From assembly GCA_965229505.1 (NCBI GenBank), contig OZ245881.1, forward strand, positions 372,001 through 436,000: a stretch of DNA of 64,000 nt, given 5' to 3'. Made by a program: the position numbers and the translations under genes. The DNA comes from UBA6059 sp040219045. Its GTDB lineage: Bacteria; Bacteroidota; Bacteroidia; Cytophagales; Cyclobacteriaceae. Below, in pieces: positions 1 to 9,800 of the stretch. The notes under the pieces were generated by a model. The model worked only from the letters and a program-made list of their open reading frames with translations. It searched no databases and was not told the DNA's origin. Numbering within the stretch: position 1 is the stretch's first letter; the number at the start of each line of letters is the position of its first letter.

Positions 1-3000
1 CCCATATCAAAAATCACGCGACTGGTCGCATCTCCAAAATCATTGCCAGTGCCATCGTCTGTAGCAGTCAATGTCAGCGTAAAGGTTTGATTCTCTGCTG
101 TTAAAGTGATCTCTTCAGTATTGGCGAAAAATGGATCAGCACTCTGTCCTATTCCTACGATCATCGAACGCGTGCCTGTCTCAGGTGAGGTAGATGCTTC
201 GAACGTTAGGGTATATTCCGCTCCTGGGGTCAATGTCACCAATTGACTCATATTGACGTCAAAAGGGTTACCCGCCGCTCCAACATTCGCGAAATTGTAA
301 CTATTGCCTCCTTCCGCCTGGATGTTGAAGGCATTGCCGTACCAAGATCCGTCATCACCGGACTCAAAGTCACCATTGACAACAAGTTCGGAGGGGGTAG
401 GATCCGGGTCTGGATCAGGATCAGGATCAGGGTCGGGATCAGGGTCAGGTGAAGAGCCACCACTACCAGGTCCTAACAGCGAAACATTGTCAATAACTAC
501 CACGCCTGCCGCTGCACCCATATCAAATAACACTCTACTGGTTGCATCACCAAACTCATTGCCCGTGCCATCATCAATTGCCGATAGGGTCAACGTGAAT
601 GTTTGGTTTTCTGCTGTCAGAGTAATCTCTTCTGTGTTAGCAAAGAACGGGTCGGCACTTTGTCCAATGCCCACAATCATAGTTCGTGTTCCCGTTTCGG
701 GTGAGGTAGATGCTTCGAATGTTAGCGTGTATTCTGCGCCGGGAGCTAAAGTCACCAATTGGCTCATATTCACATCAAAAGGATTACCAGCGGCTCCAAC
801 ATTGGCAAAATTATAACTGTTGCCTCCCTCGGTTTGAATATTGAAGGCATTGCCGTACCAGGAGCCATCATCGCCGGAATTGAAATCACCATTGGTGATC
901 AGCTCAACAATACTTGAAGCTACCGTAAAGGCAATGTTGTAAGTCTTCTGGGTAACGCCATCACCTGCAGTAACCACTACGGTGGTGGTCCCTGGCAAAG
1001 AAGCAGCATCGGTCACTTGCACGCTAGCATTAGCAGCAGTAGCTGTGGCGGTGACCGTCGGGACTGTGGTAGCGCCAACAGGAAGCTCAACGTTGTAATT
1101 TTCTGTATTCGGTGAAAATCCGGAGATAGTAGCTCCATCTACCTGTAGATCAGCTAATGTAGCATCTGAATCGGGAGCAAATACGGTGAAATTAATTGAA
1201 TACGTCGCAGTAGTCGTGCCGTCAGCAGCCGTTACCACCACTTCGGTCGTTCCAGGTAAAGAAGTCGCATCTGTCACCACAACAGTAGCATCACTACTAT
1301 TAGCGGTAGCTACTACTGAGGGTACATCTGTAGTACCTTCTGGCAATTCCACATCATAACTGAAAGTCGATGAAGAAAATCCGTCAACCGTAGTACCATC
1401 AACCTGGAGATCACTTAAAGAGGCATCTGTTGTCACATCTGTGAACAGGAAGATGTCATCGAAGTAATACGTGAAATTCGCAGATCCATCACCAACTGTA
1501 CCGTTTTCAAAAATCCACACAAACTTGTCATAGGAATTAGCAGTATTGATTCCGTTAAAATTGAAAGTGAGCTCTTCCCACTGGCCTACGGTAGTAGTAT
1601 TAACTGTCGCCTCAAAGAAGTTGGCAGGATTACTGCTATTTTCTACTTTCAAGAGAACAGAAACATCTGCTTTGGGCACCCACACCTTCATACTAAAGGT
1701 GCGGTCCTGAGAAAAATCAATGGGATCAGGCAAAACCAATGAACTTCCAGCAAAAGGTTCACCTGCAAACTTGACCATTTCAGCGACCTGACCACTGCTA
1801 TTGATTCCAGACGCATCAGGATTATCGATACGGCTTAATACGCCCCCTCCAAAGTTTTCAAATGGGTAGGCAATTTCATCTGACTCAAAATCAAGCGGTA
1901 AACCTAAAATATCCGTGCTAATGAATGCTACTGTATAAATCTGCGTAGTTACACCGTTGGCAGCCGTTACTTCGATAGTGGCTGTTCCGGGGATTCCACT
2001 GGCCTGGGTAACAGTTACCTGTGCATCTTCATTATTAGGTGTGGCGGTAACTTCAGGGACAACAGTGCTCCCTTTCGGTACTCCATATTGATAGTTCAGT
2101 ATACCCGATCCAAAACCATCAATCGATAGCCCATTCACGGATACATTTGAAAGTGTGGCATCCTGTGCAGGACTCTCCGAGTAGAAATAAATATTATCGA
2201 CAATTAGATTATCAATCTGATCACTCACAAAAATCAACTGAGCCAGATTGGCCCTACTAGTTAGACCGGTGAACTCGTCCATTCTAAGATCAAGGGATAT
2301 CCACTCTCCTGATTTGAAACCGGAACCTGTAAGGGTAAAGTCACCCCTGCTATCATCACCACCTCCAAAAGTGGCATCCGCTCCAAAGTCACCTAGCCCT
2401 ATATCCAATCGAGCACCCTCGGTATCATCGAAAGTGATGACATCTATATGCATGTGCGTGTTTTCAGTGACATTGATAGTTGGGTTCTTAAACTCAGCGA
2501 TTACAAAATTTAGATCAGAATAGCTGATGATATTTTTGCCGGGTGCCGGTTCGATGGCGCCTCCCATGGTAGTCTGTCCGTCCGGGATGAAGAATCCATT
2601 CCAGAAGTCAACTGGCTCATTGGTATAAACATCGCTGAACAATGAGGTCACAATACGCTCATCTCTGGTCGGTTCAGGTGCCTCGGAAATGGTCTGAATA
2701 GTCAAGGAACCAGAAGCCTCCACATCACCCATCATGGCTGTGACCGTGGCTGTACCTTCACCTACAACAGTAAGCGTAGATCCGGCGGTAGAAACAACGC
2801 CAGGCTCAGATGGCAGATAATCGAAAAATGCCGAGGTAGTATTTAAATCCAAGTCGATACCATTAGGCATATTGAACGAAACGTTCACACCGGTTACCTC
2901 AAGCACCTGGCCTACAAATGCTGCCACAGTCGCATTCTCACCATTTTGGATTTGGGCTCTGGCCTGACCTATAGTACCCAGGTTTTCAAATTTTATCTCA

Positions 3001-3632
3001 TCAAGCCAAAAGGTGAATCCTTTCTTTGTTCCCCCATTAGGATTTTCCGGAAAACAATCTCCCTCCCCACCAGGACATACACCGGCCGCAGCAAACCACA
3101 TCATACCCTTTTCGTTCACGAGCTTGGATGGATCCGGAATAGGAATAATATACTTCTTCCATCCAGGGGTCAGCTTCAGGTTAGTAGTCGAAGTTTGATA
3201 CGTGCTACCAACGTCATTGACGCCAAACCCAAACTCGTTAATCGTTGCAGACTCTGAAGCCTGGGCCCAGAAAGTGAGCGCGGTGTATTGTGTCAGGTTT
3301 CGACCGTATCCATCAATTATAAATGTCGCGCCCGCAAAGCTGCCACTCGGATCGTCCGCATCAGGTACATCTATTCTAATAGAAGATCTACCCACATAGC
3401 CGACTGTTTCCGATACTGAAAAAACATCGGGTTTTGCACCGCCATCAACAAAGGGAAAGAAAAAATTGGTTCCAAGTCCAATAAAGCTGTCATTGGTGAA
3501 AATGTCACCTACATCAGGGTATTCTGCCCTTGGCAGCTCATCCTCTTCTCTATTACAGCCAATAAAAAGAGTACTTAAAATAACTCCAACAACAGCAAGT
3601 GCGAGTTTATTATTTATTCCTAAGTTCTTCAT
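1..3632 (-). CDS. Surface lipoprotein with carbohydrate-binding and cadherin-like modules (partial, 3' end outside window)
   Basis: The reading frame is open from the ATG at 3632 to the left edge, so the C-terminus is missing. The start follows AAGGAG closely. Residues 1-26 form a lipoprotein signal ending in a lipobox (FIGC, Cys26), followed by acidic residues. The modules in order are: a CBM-like beta-sandwich (~55-220), a BIG2-like Ig domain (~221-313), a second CBM-like sandwich (~315-488), a cadherin-like beta-sandwich (~487-570), a third CBM-like module (~574-730), two more cadherin-like repeats (~735-903), and a CBM4/9-type module (~907-1053). An Asp-Pro dipeptide linker then leads into a near-copy of that last module, which runs off the window. 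No catalytic domain is visible. It starts 12 bp after the glycosidase gene, so it is probably in the same operon. The likely role is glycan capture at the cell surface; this is inferred from the modules and neighbours. Several modules match those in the giant GH16 protein. Confidence 0.85.
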   Translation of the reverse strand, partial: MKNLGINNKLALAVVGVILSTLFIGCNREEDELPRAEYPDVGDIFTNDSFIGLGTNFFFPFVDGGAKPDVFSVSETVGYVGRSSIRIDVPDADDPSGSFAGATFIIDGYGRNLTQYTALTFWAQASESATINEFGFGVNDVGSTYQTSTTNLKLTPGWKKYIIPIPDPSKLVNEKGMMWFAAAGVCPGGEGDCFPENPNGGTKKGFTFWLDEIKFENLGTIGQARAQIQNGENATVAAFVGQVLEVTGVNVSFNMPNGIDLDLNTTSAFFDYLPSEPGVVSTAGSTLTVVGEGTATVTAMMGDVEASGSLTIQTISEAPEPTRDERIVTSLFSDVYTNEPVDFWNGFFIPDGQTTMGGAIEPAPGKNIISYSDLNFVIAEFKNPTINVTENTHMHIDVITFDDTEGARLDIGLGDFGADATFGGGDDSRGDFTLTGSGFKSGEWISLDLRMDEFTGLTSRANLAQLIFVSDQIDNLIVDNIYFYSESPAQDATLSNVSVNGLSIDGFGSGILNYQYGVPKGSTVVPEVTATPNNEDAQVTVTQASGIPGTATIEVTAANGVTTQIYTVAFISTDILGLPLDFESDEIAYPFENFGGGVLSRIDNPDASGINSSGQVAEMVKFAGEPFAGSSLVLPDPIDFSQDRTFSMKVWVPKADVSVLLKVENSSNPANFFEATVNTTTVGQWEELTFNFNGINTANSYDKFVWIFENGTVGDGSANFTYYFDDIFLFTDVTTDASLSDLQVDGTTVDGFSSSTFSYDVELPEGTTDVPSVVATANSSDATVVVTDATSLPGTTEVVVTAADGTTTATYSINFTVFAPDSDATLADLQVDGATISGFSPNTENYNVELPVGATTVPTVTATATAANASVQVTDAASLPGTTTVVVTAGDGVTQKTYNIAFTVASSIVELITNGDFNSGDDGSWYGNAFNIQTEGGNSYNFANVGAAGNPFDVNMSQLVTLAPGAEYTLTFEASTSPETGTRTMIVGIGQSADPFFANTEEITLTAENQTFTLTLSAIDDGTGNEFGDATSRVLFDMGAAAGVVVIDNVSLLGPGSGGSSPDPDPDPDPDPDPDPDPTPSELVVNGDFESGDDGSWYGNAFNIQAEGGNSYNFANVGAAGNPFDVNMSQLVTLTPGAEYTLTFEASTSPETGTRSMIVGIGQSADPFFANTEEITLTAENQTFTLTLTATDDGTGNDFGDATSRVIFDM
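402..455 (-). repeat. Asp-Pro dipeptide linker coding repeat
   Basis: Repeats of GATCCx/GACCCx on the minus strand encode a run of alternating Asp and Pro residues. The run lies between two nearly duplicated CBM4/9-like modules of the lipoprotein. Such runs usually act as stiff, extended spacers. The DNA is a 6-bp microsatellite-like tract and could change in length by slippage. Confidence 0.75.
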
Positions 3633-3644
3633 TTCTCCTTATTA

Positions 3645-6600
3645 TTATTTGCCAATGTTGATGTGTAAGTAGGTTCTGAACTCCCACTCGCTTCCGTTAC
3701 CTACACCAGGAGGTACCAGCGCATCCTGGTATACATACCTAGGTGAGAATTGGTCTAGTGACCGCCATGTGAATCTTAATCCCATTTGTGTACTCGGTAG
3801 AATAAACCAATCAGGCTTACCCGCAGTAAGCGAGATATCTGCCATGACCTGTAATGGGAACGTAAGGTTAAAATCTCGATGGTAGTCAAATGGTCCCCAG
3901 TCATTGATTTTCACGTGCGTCATCAACTTGTACTGTTTGTATATCATCCTCACATCACCACCGAACCTTTCAATTACCCTCGAATCAGGTCCGTTGGCTT
4001 GACCGTTACCTCCATAAAGGTTTGCCACAATACCCAATTCAGGAATAACCTTGGAAACGATTCTTGTATACACCTCCCATATATCTTGAGCAGGTGGAGC
4101 AGAAGGTGCTGCGGTTGGCACACGACTAGTACCTGGGAAAATGATAGCAGCATCCATATTAGTCGGTTGATTCCGATAGACGAATCCAATACTCGCTGCT
4201 AATGACGCGTCTTCAGCGCGATCATTGTCCCACTCGTACATCCAAGTGCCTGGCGTAGGATCAAATGTTAATAGTATTTCGCCGGCCGTCATCTCTCTAT
4301 TAGATCTTACCACAAAAGGGTCATCTAATATATTTCTCGCTCTGGCCGGCTCTGGAGCATCCAGCGGAATCGCGTCGACTAAAGGCCTTTGCCATAAGAA
4401 GTTTGGAGCAATTTGCCATTTGCCCATTGTATAAGTCATACCTGCAAGGAAATTATTCTGATTTCCACTTCCGCTATCCTTTAATCTCCATCCAGTAAAT
4501 GTTTGAGTTTGATCGGCACCACCGCCAGCAACAAGTCCCATGGCTGCACCTTGAGCATAACCGTTGATTCGACCGTTCTGATAAGTCACTTTAAACTTCG
4601 CGCCCCAGGTATCACTCATATTCACTTGATCAGTGAAGACTGCAGCACCATTACCTTCACCTCGAATTACCTGGAATTCTCTATCCACGAGTGGTGATCC
4701 ACCCCACATACCTCCGACTTCCACGTCGAAAAGTCCCAACTCTCTTTTGGCATATATTGTAGCTCGTCTTGTTCTAGGGACCGGAATGGCGATGGAACTA
4801 ACAGCCGCACCCGGCTCATCAAGGTCTTCATGGTAGATAGCGGTCAGGTCATATTTGCCAACGTGCCTTCTGTATTTCAAAAGGATTGCCGGGTTAGCAC
4901 CCCACCACAGCTGAGGACCAAACGCCAATTTTAAACCTTCAAATTGCTTCTTGCCCGCTACTTCAATACCATGGGGAGCAATGCCATTATAGATGTCAAG
5001 ATTAGGGCCATAATTGGCCTCCGGATATAATCCGAAAAAGTCTCCCTCATACCCCCAGTGGTACTTCCCGGTACGATAGAAATAATCAAGGTCGAAATAT
5101 TCGTGATTCCAACTCACATCCGATTGGTACAATTGAACCCTATTGGGTGAAAGGACCAGATTACCACCTGGTGCTGTTGTAATGACAGCTTGGTTAAGTC
5201 CGCGGTTCTCATAGAATATCTCATTAATCTGATTAACCGGCACATTTCCAAGTATATTAAATGTTACATTGGCTCTTATGCTCTCATCAGGTTTGGCTTC
5301 AAAGCCAACAAAGAATGATTCCATGTGATCAAATCCTGTTCTTGCTGGATTTGCTAATGGGTTTGTAGGGTCTTGAACATCAGGTGTAGTGATTAAGTCT
5401 CCACCTGTTGTAAAAGTGGTAAGCTCCGCACGGAGTTCACTCACTGAAACCTTGGCGCTCGATCCACCCGCCATGGCCTTGTCGCCTCTGGCCTTAAGCA
5501 CCGCATCCATTAGATTGACTTTACTAAAATGTTCCTCTATGGATTCCAGACTGGTACCATCAATCATTGGATTGAGCTGATGAACCTCCTTCAATGCGTA
5601 ATATGCCGCTCTGGGATAAAGATCGTATAGTCCGCGAGTATTAGTTGGGCCTTTGGCACAGATGCCAAACCACTCTTCGTTCATATTATTCGATCCTTCC
5701 TCAAGATCCCTTGCGTATCCGCCGTTCGCCCAAGAGGCGTTGTTGTCATGCACATCAAGATTCTTAGTTTGACCAAACTTCCACCAACCATCGCTGAATT
5801 GGAAGGTATAACCTCCAATAGAGTTTCCTGCTTTTCCTAATCCATAGGCATTATCATAAATATCTCTCCAGTTGTTGACCATGTAGTAGGCCTGTGACTC
5901 CTGATCCTCCGTATTTTCTATGGCATTGAAAGCGTCAGCTCCAAACTCGGTAAACATGATTGGCTTTCCATAGACCTCTTTGACCTTCTCAAAAGCATCA
6001 CCGAACGAAGCTCCTCGATACATGTTGGTACCATAGATATCTACATCAGTACATTCCTCTGCCACGATATCAAGAAACAACACGTCACCATTACATATGG
6101 CTACAGGGTGAGAACCATCAATCGACTTCATGGCAATAGCCGCATCGTTCATCAGCTTATACATCGGCCTTCCACGATTTTCTCCTACAGCTCTGAGTTG
6201 TTCTTCACCTTCAGGAAAGTCTTCTGTTTCTGCTCCAGCCCAGAACAAACCATAATTGTTCTCATTTCCCAGGAGGTACATCAATAGACCAGGCGTATCC
6301 TTATACTCTTCAGCCAGAGTGGTAATGTCTGACATCAAAAGTTCCTGAGTTTTGGGATTTGAATAATCCGTAATAGGTGTCCAGGCGCCATCTATGGTTA
6401 GCCCGTACCGACCGAATGAATGGTTGAGCATGGTATAGATTCCATACTTCTCATAGATATATTGAATCCATTTAGCGGGTACACCAGTATACATACGTAC
6501 CGAATTCACGCCCATATTACTGAGCAAAGACATCTCTCTATCTAGTGCGGCCTGAATCAAATCATCTGACTGATTCCATAAGCTGTAAGAGTAGTTGGTA

Positions 6601-6764
6601 CCTATCGGGAAATAATCCCAGTTCATACCATTGATCATCATCTCACTGCCATCAACAAGCAGCTTGCTACCTTGCGTGTCGTTGACCACACTTACCTGTT
6701 GGCTTTGTGCAAAGACCATTGATGCCGCAAGGCTGATAAATACTAAGAGTATAGTTTTTCTCAT
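3645..6764 (-). CDS. Secreted clan GH-A glycoside hydrolase fused to a C-terminal beta-barrel-like domain
   Basis: The product has 1039 residues and a signal peptide (1-19, cleavage near VFAQ). Residues ~25-400 look like a (beta/alpha)8 hydrolase of clan GH-A. Asn167-Glu168 in the GNEN motif fits the acid/base, and Glu273 in FTEFGA fits the nucleophile. The exact family (GH2-like, GH5-like or GH158-like) cannot be settled by eye. From about residue 480 to the end the sequence changes to alternating aromatic/polar strands with short turns, ending HINIGK. This resembles an outer-membrane beta-barrel or carbohydrate porin rather than an Ig or CBM tail. It lies between the GH16 laminarinase and the CBM lipoprotein, so beta-1,3-glucan is the likely substrate (inferred). 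An enzyme-plus-barrel chain would join cleavage to the outer membrane. A wrong reading of the C-terminal half is the main uncertainty. Confidence 0.8.
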   Translation of the reverse strand: MRKTILLVFISLAASMVFAQSQQVSVVNDTQGSKLLVDGSEMMINGMNWDYFPIGTNYSYSLWNQSDDLIQAALDREMSLLSNMGVNSVRMYTGVPAKWIQYIYEKYGIYTMLNHSFGRYGLTIDGAWTPITDYSNPKTQELLMSDITTLAEEYKDTPGLLMYLLGNENNYGLFWAGAETEDFPEGEEQLRAVGENRGRPMYKLMNDAAIAMKSIDGSHPVAICNGDVLFLDIVAEECTDVDIYGTNMYRGASFGDAFEKVKEVYGKPIMFTEFGADAFNAIENTEDQESQAYYMVNNWRDIYDNAYGLGKAGNSIGGYTFQFSDGWWKFGQTKNLDVHDNNASWANGGYARDLEEGSNNMNEEWFGICAKGPTNTRGLYDLYPRAAYYALKEVHQLNPMIDGTSLESIEEHFSKVNLMDAVLKARGDKAMAGGSSAKVSVSELRAELTTFTTGGDLITTPDVQDPTNPLANPARTGFDHMESFFVGFEAKPDESIRANVTFNILGNVPVNQINEIFYENRGLNQAVITTAPGGNLVLSPNRVQLYQSDVSWNHEYFDLDYFYRTGKYHWGYEGDFFGLYPEANYGPNLDIYNGIAPHGIEVAGKKQFEGLKLAFGPQLWWGANPAILLKYRRHVGKYDLTAIYHEDLDEPGAAVSSIAIPVPRTRRATIYAKRELGLFDVEVGGMWGGSPLVDREFQVIRGEGNGAAVFTDQVNMSDTWGAKFKVTYQNGRINGYAQGAAMGLVAGGGADQTQTFTGWRLKDSGSGNQNNFLAGMTYTMGKWQIAPNFLWQRPLVDAIPLDAPEPARARNILDDPFVVRSNREMTAGEILLTFDPTPGTWMYEWDNDRAEDASLAASIGFVYRNQPTNMDAAIIFPGTSRVPTAAPSAPPAQDIWEVYTRIVSKVIPELGIVANLYGGNGQANGPDSRVIERFGGDVRMIYKQYKLMTHVKINDWGPFDYHRDFNLTFPLQVMADISLTAGKPDWFILPSTQMGLRFTWRSLDQFSPRYVYQDALVPPGVGNGSEWEFRTYLHINIGK

Positions 6765-6789
6765 AATATATGTGTGTTAGGCTGATTGG

Positions 6790-6826
6790 GCGCGACCAAC
6801 ATCCCTCGCGGGACATTGGCTAGCGC
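6790..6826 (-). promoter_or_regulatory. Intercistronic hairpin between the GH16 and GH-barrel genes
   Basis: On the transcript strand, CCAATGTCCC and GGGATGTTGG pair over 10 bp (two G-U pairs) around a GCGA tetraloop. A further GCGC/GCGC outer stem lies across a small internal loop. No U-tract follows, so it is not a typical intrinsic terminator. It fills the 77-bp gap between two operon genes and may stabilise or process the mRNA, giving unequal expression of the two enzymes (inferred). Confidence 0.55.
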
Positions 6827-6841
6827 TTCAATTATTCTTAG

Positions 6842-9800
6842 TTATTGTTTTATGAATTTTCCTGACCATGTTCCTCGCTCTGTGCTAATCATCACAATAT
6901 GTAATCCCACACTTAGCTGATCAACCTGGATCATTATTCGAGAACCCTCCAGCTCATAGTTTGGAATGATCTGGCGACCCGACATACTCGTGATGCGAAG
7001 CTCAAATTGATCAAATCTTAGAGCTGGCAGATCGATGTAAAGTTCTCTTTCAACGGTACTTGGATATAGAAGTATCCCTTTGAGCAGCTCATCGTCAATT
7101 CCCGTAGCAATACTAATCGCTATGCTGTCCTCATCAATGAGCGCTGTATAGTAAGACTGCTTACCTTCCACAAGCTCTATTTCAGAAGTAACTCTTCCTA
7201 ATCCAGGTACTTCAACGGTGAGGTTATAAGTTCCGGTAGGTAGCCCAATAAACCTGACATACCCGTTTTCATCGGTCACAGCGTCGATATATTCCCCCTG
7301 CAGGGTTCGTAGTATCGCAATCACACCTCCCAGCGCATCTCCTTCTGTTGAATTGCCTTCCAGAATTCTGGAACCTGTGCCAGTCACTGATCTAGTATTG
7401 AAGTTGAGTGTACCACCTGCTTCCTGCGACAAGAACGCAATGGCCGGAGTTGGTTTATCCACCATGTTGATTGTTAAGCCCGTTATCGAACTATTCACCT
7501 GAAGTGTTCGGGGTTCGGCATCTTCATCAACCACGGTAGATACATCCCCATATAAAGTTGTGGTGTACTCTGCGGACGTAGATGTAACGTACAGATAGTA
7601 GTCGCCTTCTGGAACAAACGAGAAGGCAAACCCACCAGTGGCCGTCAAAGTAGAACTGTAAGAATTGCTTCTGTTATCCTTCTCAAAGAGGATCGCTCTA
7701 CCCTGCGTAAACGGTACCCCGTCAGCGATGGCTTTACCCGCTACATCAAAGTCAAGGGTTTCATCAGATCCAACCACCTCAACATCGAAAGATGTAGTCG
7801 CCTTACCATTGATATTATCAATCGCAGTTACTTCGACGATCGAGGCACCAACAGCTAATCCTGTGAGCTGCAATTTATCCTCAACGAGTGACGCTGTTAA
7901 AAAGTCATCGTTGAGATTGTTGAACGTATACGTCAGTTCACCATTTTCGGGATCTACAAAATTGTTACTGAGATCTATGACGATGGTCTGGCTTACTTTG
8001 ATCGTCTGATCAAGAATACGAGCTGCAACAATAGGCTTCTTATTGGTGGTCAACTGGAAGTCGACCGTGTACAACTTAGTCGTTTCACCATCCTGTGCCG
8101 TCACCTTTACCTGCGCACTACCATTGAGGCTGGCGGCATTGGTGATCTCCACTACCGCAAATTCATTGGCTGCAATGGCTTCTACAGTAGGCACTGTAGT
8201 CGTGCCCTCAGAAAGCTGAACAGTGTAGCTCAGGGTATTCTGAGTAAAACCAGCTATCGGATCGCCATCTACACTGAGTTCAGCCAAATTGGCATCCGTA
8301 CTCGGGATCGCTACCGTGAATACTACCGTATAGGACAGTTGAGTTGTACCATCGGTGGCTGTGACCTCAATGGTCGCTGTTCCGGTAGGTGAAGTTGGCT
8401 GATTGATCACCAACGCAGCATCAGGATTGGTCGCGGTGGCCGTCAGCACAGGTATCGCGGTGGTGCCGATAGGCAACTCTACTGCGTACTCCACGACTTC
8501 AGGATCGAAGTTTTCGATAACCTGATTATTAAACCTGATCTCACTCAAGGTCGCAACAGCATCAGGCTCTACAGCTTTGAAGGCCACATTGTACGTGCTG
8601 ATCGTTACACCATCTTCTGCTGTGACAGTCACCACCGTACTACCAGGAAGTGCCGTGGCAGGTGTGATCACTACTGTCGCTCGGGTATCCGTAGGTGTCA
8701 CTGTGACTGCTGGTATATCCGCGAAGGTCGATCCAAAGGGTAACACCACCTCGTAATCCGGCACATCAGCGCTAAAGCCATCGACCGTTTCCGCACCGAC
8801 TTTCAGATCACTCAATGTAGCATCAGCCCCGATTGCCCTCATATTCAGGGTATAGGTACTTGTCACATTACCATTTGTAGAAGTTACCACAATGGTTGCA
8901 GTGCCTGGAAGCTGAGTAGCATTGGTCACTACAAAAGTCGCCGCACTATTGGTAGGTGTAGGCAATATCGCAGGTACCTCCACCGTGCCCGGTGCAAGTA
9001 GTACCTCATAAGTCAGCTTGGTCGAACTAAAGTCTGCCAACGGTGTTTCGTTGATCGCTATGGCCGACAGGCTCGCATCACTCTCTGAAGCTGCCTTGCT
9101 GAATTTCACCGTATAAACACGCTCAGCAATGCCATTGGCAGCTGTGACAGTGATGGTCGTAGTACTATCTGCAGCTGAAGCCACACCAGTCGCAGGAATG
9201 GTGGCCGGAGCAATATCGATATCCGCATTTGGATCTATAGATATGGCTGTCACTGCGGGGAACACCGTCGCACTCGACGGCAATACCACCTCATAGTCCA
9301 GTGTCAGCGTATCAAACGCCTCCAGGGTCGTGCCATCGATGGTCAGGTCAGACAAGTAGGCATTGTCAAGCACATAGTTGAGATCATCCCAGTGATAGAT
9401 GCTCGTGGCAGAACCGGGAACACCATCATCAAATATCAACACCACCTTCGACAGGCTCTGATTGGTAATCTGACCATTGAAATTGAATGATAACTGCTCC
9501 CACGCATTGGCCACCGTTGTGACCGTATCTGCCTCTACCACAATTGACGAGCTCGTCGCATTTTCGAGTTTCATGGTTATTCTGGCCCCTGCTTTTGGCG
9601 AGTAGGTTTTTAAACCAATGATCCGATTTGTACTTAGATCGATCGGCTGACTCAATGTCAACACAGTTCCTGCACCAGCACTACCGGACTTACTCGTCTT
9701 GGCAACTTTTAAACTTGTATTGATACCGGATCGGCTTGGATTATCTGCCAAGACTGACGGTGATCCGTTAAACTCAGCAAATTTGTAATCAACATCAGCC

